Source: an uncultured Sphingomonas sp.
GTDB taxonomy: Bacteria > Pseudomonadota > Alphaproteobacteria > Sphingomonadales > Sphingomonadaceae
Reading direction: 5' to 3'
DNA length: 40,838 bases
Assembly: GCA_913776255.1 (NCBI GenBank)
Contig: CAJYLV010000050.1
Span: forward strand, 1 to 40,838
In this document: piece by piece, positions 15,785 through 25,614 of the stretch
Layout: each line of letters starts with the position of its first letter
Position numbering within the stretch: the stretch's first letter is position 1
Position numbers and translations under genes: made by a program
Notes under the pieces: generated by a model
What the model was told of the DNA's origin: nothing
Database searches by the model: none
What the model saw: the letters and a program-made list of their open reading frames with translations, nothing else

Positions 15785-17290
15785 TTACTGGTTGTTCTGG
15801 CGGTGCAGGAAGCGCGGCAGGTCGCCGGGCTCGCGCCCGTCATCCTCGACCGAGCGGCCCCCGGCGTTGCGGGTGGCGTTCTGCATCCGCTCGAACAGCG
15901 TGCCGCCCAGCTTGACGCGCGGCGCGGCCGGCGTCGGGGTCTCGTCCTCGCCGCCCGGCGACAGGAAGCGGCGGCGCTGCGCCTCGCCGGCCGGCGGGGT
16001 CGCGGCGGGGGCAGGCATCAGCGATTCGGCGCCCAGCACCAGCTCGTCCTCGTTCGGACGCGCCGGCGACGGGTCGATGCCGGCGCCGGCATTGGCCGGC
16101 GGCACGCCCTCGGCCATCGCACCAGCGGCGGCGCCGCTCGGCTGCTGCGGCGGAACGGCCGGGGTCGGCTCGTACGCGACCGGCTGCGGCGCGGGAGCGG
16201 GCGTCGGGGTCGGCGCGGCGGCGACCGGAGCCGGCGCGGCATCGGTGCGGCGCGGCGCCGAGAAGCTGAACGTGCGCGGCGGTTCGGACGGCGCGCTGGC
16301 GGCAGCCGGCGCGGTCGCCTGTCCGCTGCTCTCGATCCCGGTCGCAACGACCGAGACGCGAATCTTGCCCTCCAGCTCCGGGTTGAACGCCGAACCCCAG
16401 ATGATGTTGGCGTCCGGATCGACCAGCTCGCGGATGTGGTTCGCGGCCTCGTCGACCTCGAGCAGGCGCATGTCGTCGCCGCCGGTGATCGAGACGATTA
16501 CGCCCTTGGCGCCCTGCATCGACACGCCGTCGAGCAGCGGATTGGCGATCGCCTTCTGCGCGGCGATCAGCGCGCGGTCGTCGCCCTCGGCCTCGCCGGT
16601 GCCCATCATCGCCTTGCCCATCTCCTGCATCACCGAGCGGACGTCGGCGAAGTCGAGGTTGATGAGGCCCGGCATGACCATCAGGTCGGTGATGCCGCGC
16701 ACGCCCTGCTGCAGGACCTCGTCGGCCATCTCGAACGCCTGCTTGAACGTGGTGTTGGCGTTGGCGACCAGGAACAGATTCTGGTTCGGGATCACGATCA
16801 GCGTGTCGACGAACTTCTGCAGCTCCTCGATGCCGGCATCGGCCGACTTCGAGCGGCGATTGCCCTCGAAGCTGAACGGCTTGGTCACGACGCCGACCGT
16901 CAGAATGCCCATGTCGCGCGCCGCCTTGGCGATCACCGGGGCCGCGCCGGTGCCGGTGCCGCCGCCCATGCCCGCGGCGATGAAGCACATGTGGCTGCCC
17001 TCGAGCAGCCGCGACAGCTCGTCGATCGTCTCCTCGGCGGCGGCGCGGCCGATCTCCGGCCGGCTGCCCGCGCCCAGACCCTGCGTGATCTTGGCGCCGA
17101 GCTGGATCTTCTGCTCCGCTTCCGACTGCTTGAGCGCCTGCGCGTCGGTGTTCGCGACCAGGAAGTTCACGCCCTGCACGTCCGCGCGCATCATGTTCGC
17201 GATCGCATTGCCGCCGGCCCCGCCGACGCCGATCACGGTGATCCGCGGGGTCAGGTCGTCGAGATCGGGCGTGATGAATTCGATGCTCAT
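15785..17290 (-). CDS. ftsZ: Cell division protein FtsZ
   Basis: This 501-residue tubulin homologue forms the Z-ring. The GTPase domain shows [12 protein letters not shown], the tubulin signature GGGTGTG (109-115), and NxDFADV in the synergy loop region. A long disordered Pro/Ala/Glu linker spans about residues 330-485. The C-terminal conserved peptide DLPRFLHRQ, which binds FtsA and other anchors, closes the protein. A long linker is typical of alphaproteobacteria. GGAG precedes the ATG by nine bases. It is the last gene of the dcw run, 116 bp from ftsA, which leaves room for its own promoter; an inverted repeat CGCGGTG/CACCGCG at 17365-17388 lies in that gap. Confidence 0.98.
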   Translation of the reverse strand: MSIEFITPDLDDLTPRITVIGVGGAGGNAIANMMRADVQGVNFLVANTDAQALKQSEAEQKIQLGAKITQGLGAGSRPEIGRAAAEETIDELSRLLEGSHMCFIAAGMGGGTGTGAAPVIAKAARDMGILTVGVVTKPFSFEGNRRSKSADAGIEELQKFVDTLIVIPNQNLFLVANANTTFKQAFEMADEVLQQGVRGITDLMVMPGLINLDFADVRSVMQEMGKAMMGTGEAEGDDRALIAAQKAIANPLLDGVSMQGAKGVIVSITGGDDMRLLEVDEAANHIRELVDPDANIIWGSAFNPELEGKIRVSVVATGIESSGQATAPAAASAPSEPPRTFSFSAPRRTDAAPAPVAAAPTPTPAPAPQPVAYEPTPAVPPQQPSGAAAGAMAEGVPPANAGAGIDPSPARPNEDELVLGAESLMPAPAATPPAGEAQRRRFLSPGGEDETPTPAAPRVKLGGTLFERMQNATRNAGGRSVEDDGREPGDLPRFLHRQNNQ

Positions 17291-17406
17291 CGCAACATTA
17301 CTCCGTCCGCCCGCATCGCTGGTTTTGTAACGGGCCGTTTACACCGATGTGCAACATGCGGGCGCGCGGTGAAAGAGGAAACACCGCGAAACGCCCTGTT
17401 GTCGCG

Positions 17407-18666
17407 TCAATAATTCGCCTTGGCGGCCTGAACGAGCTTCCAGAACCCGCGCAGGCCGCGCTGGCGGTGGACCATCTGCTGCGTCGGCGCGAGCCCGCGC
17501 AGGTCGATCGGATCGCTCGCGGCATAGAAGGCAAGCCCGGCCAGCGTCGCGAAGCCCGGACCGGCATGCGCCTCCGGCAGCCCGGTCAGGCCGCGCGGGC
17601 GGCCGATCCGCACCGATCGGCCCAGCGCCTGCTGCGCATAGTCGGCAATGCCCTTCAGCTCGGCGCCGCCGCCGGTCAGCACCACCTGCCGGCCGACCGG
17701 CCCCTCGAACTTGAGTTCCTTGAGCGCGGTCTGGATCTCGCCGACCAGATGCTCGAGCCGCTGGCGGATCACCGCGATCAACGCCGCCTTGGTGATCTGC
17801 AGCGCCTCCGAATCCTCTTCCTGCGTCCGCTCGCGGATCGTGACCATCTCGTGATTGTCGCGCGGGGACGCGTTGGCGGAGCCGTGGAAGCATTTGATCC
17901 GCTCGGCCTGCAACCGCGTGGTGCCGAACGCCGAGGCGATGTCGTCGGTGATGTCGGCGCCGCCGAACGGGATCGACTTCAGCCCGACCAGCATCGACCC
18001 CGCGAACAGCGAAACGTTGGTGATCCCCGCGCCGATCTCGACCAGCGCGACGCCCAGATCACGCTCCTCGGGGGAGAGGCAGGCGAGCCCGGTGGCGACC
18101 GGCGCGGCGATGATCGACTTCACCTCCAGGTGCGCGGAGCGGACGCACAGGTCGAGGTTGCGCACCGGCGAACCGTCGGCGGCGATGACGTGGATGTGGA
18201 CGCCGAGCCGGTCGGCATGCAGCCCGAGCGGCTTCTTGACCCCGGTCAGCCCGTCGAGCGTGTAGAGCGCGGGCTGCGCGTGGAGCACCATCCGCCCCTG
18301 CGGATCGATCGACTGCCGGCCTTCGTGGAGCAGCGCGTCGATGTCGGCCTGTTCGATGCGCATCCCGCCCAGCTCGGCCTCGATGAACGCCTCGTCGCTG
18401 ACCAGCCCGCCCGCCGAGAAACCCGCCCAGACGTTCTCGATGTTGAAGCCGGCGATCCGCTCCGCCTGTTCCACCGCCTCGCGCACCGCGACCTCGGTGG
18501 CGTCCATGTCGGCGATATAGCCGCGCTTGACGCCGCGGCTCTCGCGTTGCCCGGTGCCGAGCACGTTGAGTTCGCCGCCGTCGCCTTTCTGCGCGATCAT
18601 CGCCGATACCTTGGACGATCCGATGTCCAGCGCGGTAATCAGGCCGTCGGGTGCCACCTTCGCCAT
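17407..18666 (-). CDS. ftsA: Cell division protein FtsA
   Basis: This 419-residue actin-like ATPase anchors FtsZ filaments to the membrane. It starts with the phosphate-binding LITALDIGSSKVSAMI, has the 1C subdomain (KRGYIADMDATEVAVREAV), the phosphate-2 loop VEIGAGITNVSLF and the adenosine motif VVLTGGGAELKGI. The C-terminus GLRGFWKLVQAAKANY is the amphipathic membrane-targeting helix. It lies 12 bases after ftsQ. Confidence 0.97.
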   Translation of the reverse strand: MAKVAPDGLITALDIGSSKVSAMIAQKGDGGELNVLGTGQRESRGVKRGYIADMDATEVAVREAVEQAERIAGFNIENVWAGFSAGGLVSDEAFIEAELGGMRIEQADIDALLHEGRQSIDPQGRMVLHAQPALYTLDGLTGVKKPLGLHADRLGVHIHVIAADGSPVRNLDLCVRSAHLEVKSIIAAPVATGLACLSPEERDLGVALVEIGAGITNVSLFAGSMLVGLKSIPFGGADITDDIASAFGTTRLQAERIKCFHGSANASPRDNHEMVTIRERTQEEDSEALQITKAALIAVIRQRLEHLVGEIQTALKELKFEGPVGRQVVLTGGGAELKGIADYAQQALGRSVRIGRPRGLTGLPEAHAGPGFATLAGLAFYAASDPIDLRGLAPTQQMVHRQRGLRGFWKLVQAAKANY

Positions 18667-18678
18667 CGCTCTACCCCC

Positions 18679-19668
18679 TCATGCTTCGCCGGAACGCAGC
18701 GCTTCCCCGGCGCGCGCCTCGATCGTTCGGTCGTTGTCGCCGATCACGTTGTTGCCCGTCGCCGCCGCGGCATCGGCGGGCGGATCGTTGCGGCCGTCGT
18801 CCGCGACCTGTTGCTGGTCCTGCCCGGCACGGCGCGCATACATCTTGGCGGGATCGCGCAGGTCGAAGCGCAGCCAGCCCTTGCCGAGCAGCGGATCGGC
18901 GCCGTCCATCTGCGCGAACTTGATGAGCGCCTGCGGCGCGCCGTCCTGCGGCAGCGCGAGCGTCTCGCCGGTCGTGAAGGTCAGGTCCCAGCGGCGATTG
19001 CCGACCCAGGTCGCGGCGCGGATGCGCGGGCGCAGCGCGGGGGCGGCGGCGAGCAGCGCCTGATAGCCCGGCTCCTGCTGATTCGCGCCGGGGCCGATCA
19101 CCAGCGGCAGGTCGGGCATGTGCGTCGGCGCGACCGGCGCGAGCAGCCGCCCGGTCGCGTCGATCAGCGTCAATTGCCCCTTGTCCTGCCAGATCGCCGC
19201 CGGCTCGCGCTCGGTGATGTGGATCACCAGCCGGTCGGGGAGCCGCCGCGCGACATAGGCGTCGGCGATCCAGCCATAGGCCAGCAACCGCTCGCGGACG
19301 CGTTCCAGGTCGACGCGCAGCATCGCGCGCGACGACTGATCCTCCAGCGCGACCGCATAGACCGTCTCGCGGTCCATCCGCTTGAGCCCGGTGATGTCGA
19401 CTTGCTCGACCCGCAGCCCGGCGCGCCCCGCCGCCTCGGCGACACCCGCACCGATCGCTTGCGGCACGCCGAGCAGATTGGCGACGAACAATGTCGCGAC
19501 CCCGACCCCGCCCAGCACCGTCCACGTCACCGCCTTGCGCAGCGCGTCCTCGCTGATCGGCATCTTGGCGAGCAGCCGGTCGCCGAGCGACGCCTTGGGT
19601 ACGCGGCGACGGTTCGGGGTCGGGCGGCGCCCCGGCGGTGCCGCGCCGCGCTTGATCGTGCGGCTCAT
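18679..19668 (-). CDS. ftsQ: Cell division protein FtsQ
   Basis: This 329-residue bitopic divisome protein has a basic cytoplasmic N-terminus, one membrane span at about residues 45-67 (TWTVLGGVGVATLFVANLLG), a POTRA domain (about 88-160, VEQVDITGLKRMDRETVY ... ITEREPAAIW) and the FtsQ beta domain. The C-terminal 40 residues are polar and poorly conserved. Its ATG overlaps the ddl stop by four bases (ATGA). FtsQ recruits FtsL and FtsB to the septum. Confidence 0.94.
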   Translation of the reverse strand: MSRTIKRGAAPPGRRPTPNRRRVPKASLGDRLLAKMPISEDALRKAVTWTVLGGVGVATLFVANLLGVPQAIGAGVAEAAGRAGLRVEQVDITGLKRMDRETVYAVALEDQSSRAMLRVDLERVRERLLAYGWIADAYVARRLPDRLVIHITEREPAAIWQDKGQLTLIDATGRLLAPVAPTHMPDLPLVIGPGANQQEPGYQALLAAAPALRPRIRAATWVGNRRWDLTFTTGETLALPQDGAPQALIKFAQMDGADPLLGKGWLRFDLRDPAKMYARRAGQDQQQVADDGRNDPPADAAAATGNNVIGDNDRTIEARAGEALRSGEA

Positions 19669-20612
19669 GGCCGACCGGCCTCCGCCATCGCCTCGTCGAC
19701 GATCGCCTGCACCAGCTCGGGATAGCTCATGCCGGTATGGCGCGCCTGTTCGGGGACGAGGCTGAGCGGGGTCATGCCCGGCTGGGTGTTCACTTCGAGC
19801 AGGAACAGCCCGTCAACGCCGCGCTCGTCATCCCAGCGGAAGTCCGAGCGGCTGGTCCCGCGGCAGCCGAGCACGCGATGCGCCTGCAACGCCAGCGCCA
19901 TGCATGCCTGCGTGATCTCGTCGGGGATTTCGGCCGGGAAGATATGGTCGGTCATCCCGTCGGTATATTTGGCGTCGTAATCGTACCAGCCCGACTTGGG
20001 GCGCAGCTCGGTGACGCCGAGCGCCCGAGGACCATCCACACCGCCGAGCACCGCGGTGGTCAGCTCGCGCCCGCGGACATAAGGCTCGGCGAGCAGCTCG
20101 TCGAATTCCTGCCACGGCCCGGTCGCGTCGCGCGCGATCGGGTTGCCGTAATTGCCCGCTTCGGTGACGATCGCCACCCCGACCGAGGAGCCCTCGTTGA
20201 CGGGTTTCAGCACATAGGGGCGCGGCAGCGGATCGGCGTCGTGCACGTCGGCACTCTTCACGATCCGCCCGCCGGGCATCGGGATGCCGGCGGGGACCAG
20301 CACCTGCTTGGTCAGCACCTTGTCGATCGCGATCACCGAGGTGGCGAGCCCGGAATGCGTGTAGCGCAGCCCCATCAGGTCCATGAGGCCCTGCACGCTG
20401 CCGTCCTCGCCGGGGGTACCGTGGAGGGCGTTGAAGACCAGATCGGGTGCGGCGTCGGCCAGTTTGGCGGCCACGTCGCGCGCCATGTCGATGCGCGTGA
20501 CGCGGTGACCAAGCGACTCCAGCGCGTCGGCGACGCCGTTGCCGGAGGAGAGCGACACCTCACGCTCCGCCGACCAGCCGCCCATGAGAACCGCAATGTG
20601 AAGCGCCGTCAT
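19665..20612 (-). CDS. ddl: D-alanine--D-alanine ligase
   Basis: This 315-residue ATP-grasp enzyme makes the D-Ala-D-Ala used by MurF. Features are the N-terminal VLMGGWSAEREVSLSSGNG, the omega-loop region LKPVNEGSSVGVAIV and the C-terminal LLEVNTQPGMTPLSLVPEQA with the metal ligands. Its ATG overlaps the murB stop (ATGA). The purine run GGGGAGAGGGAGC just before the ATG is the end of an R3 repeat, so the ribosome-binding region was supplied by the repeat and can be closed in a 10-bp hairpin. Confidence 0.96.
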   Translation of the reverse strand: MTALHIAVLMGGWSAEREVSLSSGNGVADALESLGHRVTRIDMARDVAAKLADAAPDLVFNALHGTPGEDGSVQGLMDLMGLRYTHSGLATSVIAIDKVLTKQVLVPAGIPMPGGRIVKSADVHDADPLPRPYVLKPVNEGSSVGVAIVTEAGNYGNPIARDATGPWQEFDELLAEPYVRGRELTTAVLGGVDGPRALGVTELRPKSGWYDYDAKYTDGMTDHIFPAEIPDEITQACMALALQAHRVLGCRGTSRSDFRWDDERGVDGLFLLEVNTQPGMTPLSLVPEQARHTGMSYPELVQAIVDEAMAEAGRP

Positions 20613-21637
20613 GCTCCCTCTCCCCGCTGGGGAGAGGGCTGGGGTGAGGGGCCGGTGCCTCGCAGAGAGGTCGGGCTCGGTGAGACACCGGCCCCTCCCC
20701 CAACCCCCTCCCCGGAGGGGCGGGGGCTATCCGTTAAATTACCCACGCGCTGGATTTCCCATTCTAGCTCTATTCCGCTCGCCGCCTTCACGCGCGTGCG
20801 CACGTCCTCACCCAACGCCTCGATATCCGCGCTGCTCGCGCTGCCGAGATTGAGCAGGAAATTCGTATGCTTCTCGCTGACCTGCGCATCGCCGCGCCGC
20901 AGCCCGCGGCACCCGGCGGCATCGACCAGCGCCCATGCCTTGTGCCCATCGGGGTTCTTGAACGTCGACCCGCCGGTCTTGGAGCGCAGCGGCTGCGACG
21001 CCTCGCGCGCGGCGGCGATCCGGTCCATCTCGGCCTGGATCGCTGCGGGCGCGCCGGGCTGGCCGCGGAAGGTGGCGGCGATCACGACCGCGCCCGCCGG
21101 CAGGTCGGAGTGGCGATAGGTATAGCCCAGCTCGCCCGCCGCCAGCGTCCGCCGCTCGCCCGAGCGCAACAGCACCTCGGCCTCGACCAGCACGTCGGCG
21201 GTCTCGCGCCCGTACGCGCCACCATTCATCCGCACGAACCCGCCGACCGTGCCGGGGATCGAGCGCAGGAACTCCAGCCCCGCGACGCCCGCATCGCGCG
21301 CGGTCGACGACACGAGGATGCCGCTCGCCCCGCCCCCGCAGCGCAGCGTCACGTCGTCGAGCGCGGTGGCGGTCGCGAACGGCTTGCCGAGCCGGACCAC
21401 GACGCCGGGCACCCCGCCGTCGCGAACGATCAAATTCGAGCCGAGCCCGAGCGGCATGACCGGCACCGCCGGATCGAGCGCGGCGAGGAAATCGCAGAGG
21501 TCATCCGCGTCGGCGGGCTCGAACAGCCACTCCGCCGCCCCGCCCGCCTTGAACCAGACGAGCGGCGCGAGCGGCGCGTGGCGGGTCAACCGCCCGCGGA
21601 CCTCGGGAAGCGCGTTCACCACGGCCCGGCCCGCCAT
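20609..21637 (-). CDS. murB: UDP-N-acetylenolpyruvoylglucosamine reductase with repeat-derived C-terminus
   Basis: MurB reduces the enolpyruvyl group to form UDP-N-acetylmuramic acid using FAD and NADPH. Visible are WFKAGGAAEWLF, PLGLGSNLIVRDGG, the FAD segment SIPGTVGGFVRMNGGAYG, and QPLRSKTGGSTFKNP with the catalytic serine. The usual end falls near ELEWEIQRVGN. The next 40 or so residues (PRPSGEGVGGGAGVSPSP and onward, Pro/Gly/Ser-rich) are translated from an R3 palindrome and are not part of the family. The start is the ATG at 21637 or at 21649; either lies inside the 3' end of the upstream 66-residue ORF. Confidence 0.94.
   Translation of the reverse strand: MAGRAVVNALPEVRGRLTRHAPLAPLVWFKAGGAAEWLFEPADADDLCDFLAALDPAVPVMPLGLGSNLIVRDGGVPGVVVRLGKPFATATALDDVTLRCGGGASGILVSSTARDAGVAGLEFLRSIPGTVGGFVRMNGGAYGRETADVLVEAEVLLRSGERRTLAAGELGYTYRHSDLPAGAVVIAATFRGQPGAPAAIQAEMDRIAAAREASQPLRSKTGGSTFKNPDGHKAWALVDAAGCRGLRRGDAQVSEKHTNFLLNLGSASSADIEALGEDVRTRVKAASGIELEWEIQRVGNLTDSPRPSGEGVGGGAGVSPSPTSLRGTGPSPQPSPQRGEGA
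20616..20726. repeat. R3 palindromic repeat, copy b, within the murB 3' end
   Basis: It is bounded by the hairpin CCCTCTCCCC-GCT-GGGGAGAGGG (20616-20638) on the ddl side and a second C/G-rich hairpin (CCCCTCCCCGGAGGGG) on the other. The roughly 44-bp core GGCCGGTGCCTCGCAGAGAG...GAGACACCGGCC is the inverse of the core of the murD copy. It is translated as the MurB tail and supplies the ddl ribosome-binding region. Confidence 0.85.
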
Positions 21638-21816
21638 AATTGCGCCCATGCCTGCCACGCCGCCATGTTCGCCTCGCCCGCGCGGCGGGTCGCCTCCTGC
21701 GCCGCGATCAGCGCCGCGCCCGCATCGGTGGCGTGGCGGCCGGCGTCCAGCGCGCGGCGCTGCGTGTCGAGCAGCTGCTTCTGCCAGCCGATCGCGGCGT
21801 CGAACCAGTTGGTCAT
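21616..21816 (-). CDS. Small protein encoded between murC and murB
   Basis: This 66-residue ORF begins [19 protein letters not shown] and is Ala/Gln/Trp-rich throughout; it looks like one or two amphipathic helices with no signal peptide. Its ATG overlaps the murC stop by four bases (ATGA), exactly like the coupled neighbours, and its 3' end overlaps the murB start. This tight packing is the main evidence that it is a real gene. The helical Gln/Ala-rich pattern is faintly phasin-like, but no family can be named. If real, it is an unnamed member of the dcw operon. Confidence 0.65.
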   Translation of the reverse strand: MTNWFDAAIGWQKQLLDTQRRALDAGRHATDAGAALIAAQEATRRAGEANMAAWQAWAQLWRAGPW

Positions 21817-23231
21817 GCGCGTTCCCCGATCGCGGCGGCGAGCCCGGCCGCCCATTTGGTGATGTCGCCCGCGCCAAGGCAGATCACCTGATCGCCCGCG
21901 CGCAACTCGTCGCGCAGCACCGCGGCGAGTGCGGCGGCATCGGCCACCACCGCCGCCTGACGATGCCCGCGCTCCTGCAACCCCGCGACCAGCGCCTCGG
22001 CATCGACGCCGGGGACCGGCGCCTCGCCCGCGGCATAGACCGGGGTGACATAGACCTGATCGGCGTCGTTGAACGCGCCGCGGAAGTCTTCCATCAGATT
22101 GCCGAGCCGCGAGTAGCGATGCGGCTGGACGACCGCGATCACCCGCCCCTGCGCACTCTCGCGCGCGGCCGCCAGCACCGCGCGGATCTCGACCGGGTGA
22201 TGGCCGTAATCGTCGATGATCGTCGCGCCCCCGCCCCCTGCAAAGGCTACTTCGCCGACCTTGGTGAAGCGGCGCTTGACGCCCGAGAAGCGCTCGAACC
22301 CCTTCTGGATCGTTGCGTCGTCGATCCCCAGCTCCAGCGCGACGCCGATCGCGGCCAGCGCGTTCTGGACGTTGTGCCGCCCCGGCATCGGCAGATCGAT
22401 CCCCTCGATCGAGCGCACCGCGCCGTCGCGCGCACGGACCTGCGCCTCGAAGCGGTTGCCGCCCGGATAGGGGGTGACATTGACCCCGCGCACGTCCGCC
22501 GACGCCGCGAAGCCATAAGTCACGATCCGCCGGTCGCGGACGCGCGGGATCAGCGCCTGCACCTCCGGGTGGTCGAGGCACAGCAACGCCGCGCCGTAAA
22601 AGGGCACGTTCTCGACGAACTCGACATAGGCGTCCTTGGCGCGGTCGAAGCTGCCATAATGGTCGAGATGCTCGGGATCGATGTTGGTGACGACCGCGAT
22701 CGTGCCGTCGAGCCGCAGGAAGCTGCCGTCGCTCTCATCGGCCTCGACCACCATCCAGTCGCTCGCGCCGAGCCGTGCGTTCGAGCCGTAGCTGTTGATG
22801 ATCCCGCCGTTGATGACGGTCGGATCGACCCCGCCGGCATCGAGCAGCGCCGCGACCATCGAGGTGGTCGTGGTCTTGCCGTGCGTCCCCGCGACCGCAA
22901 CGGTCGACTTCAGCCGCATCAGTTCGGCGAGCATCTCGGCGCGGCGCACGACGGGAATCCGGTTGCGCAGCGCCGCCTCGACCTCGGGATTGCCGCGCTT
23001 CACCGCGGTCGAGGTCACGACCACCGCCACGCCCTCGACATTGGCGGCGTCGTGCCCGATCGTCACCGCGATCCCGCGCGCGCGCAGTCCCTCGATCACA
23101 TAGCCTTCGGCGACGTCGGAGCCCTGCACCTTGTAGCCGAGATTGTGCATCACCTCGGCGATGCCCGACATGCCGATCCCGCCGATCCCGACGAAATGGA
23201 TCGTCCCGATGTCGGTCGCGACCCCCTTCAT
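21813..23231 (-). CDS. murC: UDP-N-acetylmuramate--L-alanine ligase
   Basis: This 472-residue Mur ligase adds L-alanine to UDP-MurNAc. The N-terminal Rossmann motif [16 protein letters not shown], the ATP loop [17 protein letters not shown], the EADESDGSF segment and the YGHHPVEI motif are all present. The ATG at 23231 overlaps the murG stop (ATGA). Length is normal and no damage is seen. Confidence 0.97.
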   Translation of the reverse strand: MKGVATDIGTIHFVGIGGIGMSGIAEVMHNLGYKVQGSDVAEGYVIEGLRARGIAVTIGHDAANVEGVAVVVTSTAVKRGNPEVEAALRNRIPVVRRAEMLAELMRLKSTVAVAGTHGKTTTTSMVAALLDAGGVDPTVINGGIINSYGSNARLGASDWMVVEADESDGSFLRLDGTIAVVTNIDPEHLDHYGSFDRAKDAYVEFVENVPFYGAALLCLDHPEVQALIPRVRDRRIVTYGFAASADVRGVNVTPYPGGNRFEAQVRARDGAVRSIEGIDLPMPGRHNVQNALAAIGVALELGIDDATIQKGFERFSGVKRRFTKVGEVAFAGGGGATIIDDYGHHPVEIRAVLAAARESAQGRVIAVVQPHRYSRLGNLMEDFRGAFNDADQVYVTPVYAAGEAPVPGVDAEALVAGLQERGHRQAAVVADAAALAAVLRDELRAGDQVICLGAGDITKWAAGLAAAIGERA

Positions 23232-24388
23232 GCGAACGCCTTCCGCGTCTGCGCCTTGCCGACCATCACCCGCGCGCGCGGCGCGTCGAGGCTTTCGACC
23301 AGATCGGCGAGGTCGGTGACGGCATTGGGCGCGCCGCACGAACGCGCGCGCGTGGCGGCATTGCCGAGCGCTTCGGGATCGAGTCCGAGTTTCTGCATCT
23401 GCTTGGCGAGTTCCGTCGGCGTGAAGGCGGTCTGTTGAATCGTGCGCGCGCCGCCCGCGGCGGTGATCTCGCGCGCATTGGCGGTCTGGTGATCGTCGGT
23501 CGCCGAGGGCAACGGCACGAGGATCGCGGGGCGGCCGGCGGCGGTCAGCTCGGCGATCGTCGACGCGCCGGCGCGCGCGATGACGAGGTGCGACCAGCCG
23601 AGCTGCTCGGGCAGGTCGGGAAGATAGGTGGCGAGATCGGCGGCGATGTCGAGGCTGGCGTATTTCTCGCGCACCGCATCGATGTCCTCGATCCGCGCCT
23701 GATGCGTCACCTGCAAGCGGCGGCGGAACGCGACCGGCAGCAGCGCCAGCCCGTCGGGCACCACCTGGCTCAGCACCGACGCGCCCTGGCTGCCGCCGGT
23801 CACCAGCACGCGGAAGATGCCGTCCTCGTCGGGCACCGGATAGGGCTTGGCGCGCAACGCCAGCACGCTCTCGCGCACCGGATTGCCGATCAGATGCGCC
23901 TTGGCGCGGTGGCGCGGATTGAGCCGCTCGGTCTCGGCATAGCTGGTCGCGATCGCATCGACGCGCCCGGCCACCAGCCGGTTGACGCGCCCCAGCACCG
24001 CATTCTGCTCGTGGACCGCGGTCGGGATCTTCTCGGCGAACGCTGCCGACAGCGCCGGAAAGGCGGGATAGCCGCCGAAGCCGATCACCGCCGCCGGCTT
24101 GAAGGTGCGATAGAGGTCGCGCGCGGACTTGCGCCCCTCCACCATCAGCCGCGCCGCCTTCGCCCAGCCGAGCGGCCCGCCCGCGAAGCGCCCGGCGGGA
24201 ATGACATGCGTCTGCACGCCCTCGAACAGCCCCGGGAAGCGCACCCCGCGCGCGTCGCTGACCAGCGCGACACGGTGCCCGCGCTTCATCAGCTCGGCGG
24301 CGAGCGCGGCGGCGGGCACCATATGCCCGCCGGTCCCGCCGGCGGCGAGCACGTAATGGCGGGGGCGGAAGTCGCGGACCTGCGTCAT
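23228..24388 (-). CDS. murG: UDP-GlcNAc:undecaprenyl-pyrophosphoryl-MurNAc-pentapeptide transferase
   Basis: This 386-residue GT-B glycosyltransferase converts lipid I to lipid II at the inner face of the membrane. It has the first glycine loop [13 protein letters not shown], the [11 protein letters not shown] and [12 protein letters not shown] segments, [13 protein letters not shown], and the UDP-GlcNAc site [19 protein letters not shown]. The ATG at 24388 overlaps the ftsW stop (ATGA). Confidence 0.97.
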   Translation of the reverse strand: MTQVRDFRPRHYVLAAGGTGGHMVPAAALAAELMKRGHRVALVSDARGVRFPGLFEGVQTHVIPAGRFAGGPLGWAKAARLMVEGRKSARDLYRTFKPAAVIGFGGYPAFPALSAAFAEKIPTAVHEQNAVLGRVNRLVAGRVDAIATSYAETERLNPRHRAKAHLIGNPVRESVLALRAKPYPVPDEDGIFRVLVTGGSQGASVLSQVVPDGLALLPVAFRRRLQVTHQARIEDIDAVREKYASLDIAADLATYLPDLPEQLGWSHLVIARAGASTIAELTAAGRPAILVPLPSATDDHQTANAREITAAGGARTIQQTAFTPTELAKQMQKLGLDPEALGNAATRARSCGAPNAVTDLADLVESLDAPRARVMVGKAQTRKAFA

Positions 24389-25614
24389 TCGGCGCTCCAG
24401 CGTTGCTGCGCGATATACGGGCTGCGCAGCAGGAACGGGTTGCGGCGCGTAAAGGCGAGCAACAGCCCCATCCCCATCGACAGCGCGACCATCGACGAGC
24501 CGCCATAGCTGATGAACGGCAGCGTCATCCCCTTCGACGGCGCCAGCCCGGTGTTGACCGCCATCGAGATCAGCGCCTGCGCGCCGAACTGCACCGCCAG
24601 CCCCGAGGCGGCGAGCAGGCGGAACGGGTCCTGTTCGTCGAGCAGCTTGACGAACACCCGCACCACGATCGCGAGGAACGCCAGCCCGACGATCATGCAC
24701 GCCAACAGCCCGAATTCCTCGCCGATCACCGAGAAGATGTAATCGGTGTGCGCCTCGGGCAGCCCGAACTTGACCGTCCCCGCGCCCGGCCCGGTGCCGA
24801 ACCAGCCGCCGGAGGTCAACGTGTTGTGCGCGGCATTGGTCTGGAAGTGATCCGCCGCGCCCTCGCCCTCGACGCCGGGAAACAGGAAGGCGTCGATCCG
24901 CTTGCGCGCGGTGCTGTAGAACAGATAGGCCGCGACCAGCGCGACCGGCACCAGCGACAGGAAGCCGAGGATCACCCGCGTCGGCGTCCCCGCGATCGTC
25001 ACCAGCGCCAGCCAGATCAGGCAGAAGATCACGGTCTGCCCGAAATCGGGCTGCAACATCAGCAGCATCGCGATCAATCCGGTCAACGCGGCGGTGATCG
25101 CGGTCACCGGCAGCTCGGCATCGCGCGACTTGAACGACAGCAGCCATGCGACCGTCACGACGAAGCACGGCTTGAGGAATTCGGACGGCTGGAACTGCGC
25201 GAAGCCGAACCCGACCCAGCGCCGCGCGCCGTTGACGCTGACCCCGACGAACGGCACCAACACCATCAGCGCGATGCACACCGCCGCGCCGATCAGCGAC
25301 ATGCGCCGCGCCATCGTCAGCGGCAGCATCGAGACGCCGAACAGCACCGGCAGCGACACCGCCACCCACATCACCTGCCGCCAGAAATAATGCAGCGGCG
25401 CGAAGTGGAGATGCTCGCCCGAATAGCGCGTCGCACTGACCGGCGAGCCGGCGGCGACCGCGATCAGCCCGATCGCGATCAGGAACAGCGCGAGCAGCAA
25501 CAGCACGCGGTCGATGTCCCAGAACCACGTTCCCAGCGGCGACGGATCGCCGCGCCCGCCGCGGTTGCGCAGCGACACGCCGGGACGCGCCGGCTCGGTA
25601 CGGGTCGCGCTCAT
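24385..25614 (-). CDS. ftsW: Septal peptidoglycan polymerase FtsW
   Basis: This 409-residue polytopic SEDS-family membrane protein polymerises lipid II at the septum together with FtsI. About ten hydrophobic spans are visible. Conserved parts include [32 protein letters not shown], and the C-terminal [23 protein letters not shown] Pro/Arg-rich cytoplasmic start (about 35 residues) precedes the first span. The ATG at 25614 overlaps the murD stop (ATGA). Confidence 0.96.
   Translation of the reverse strand: MSATRTEPARPGVSLRNRGGRGDPSPLGTWFWDIDRVLLLLALFLIAIGLIAVAAGSPVSATRYSGEHLHFAPLHYFWRQVMWVAVSLPVLFGVSMLPLTMARRMSLIGAAVCIALMVLVPFVGVSVNGARRWVGFGFAQFQPSEFLKPCFVVTVAWLLSFKSRDAELPVTAITAALTGLIAMLLMLQPDFGQTVIFCLIWLALVTIAGTPTRVILGFLSLVPVALVAAYLFYSTARKRIDAFLFPGVEGEGAADHFQTNAAHNTLTSGGWFGTGPGAGTVKFGLPEAHTDYIFSVIGEEFGLLACMIVGLAFLAIVVRVFVKLLDEQDPFRLLAASGLAVQFGAQALISMAVNTGLAPSKGMTLPFISYGGSSMVALSMGMGLLLAFTRRNPFLLRSPYIAQQRWSAE

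Noticed and set aside
17365..17388. Inverted repeat CGCGGTG/CACCGCG between ftsA and ftsZ considered as a terminator.
   Set aside because: The stem is only 7 bp and no T-run follows on the minus strand; ftsZ probably continues the operon or has its own promoter.
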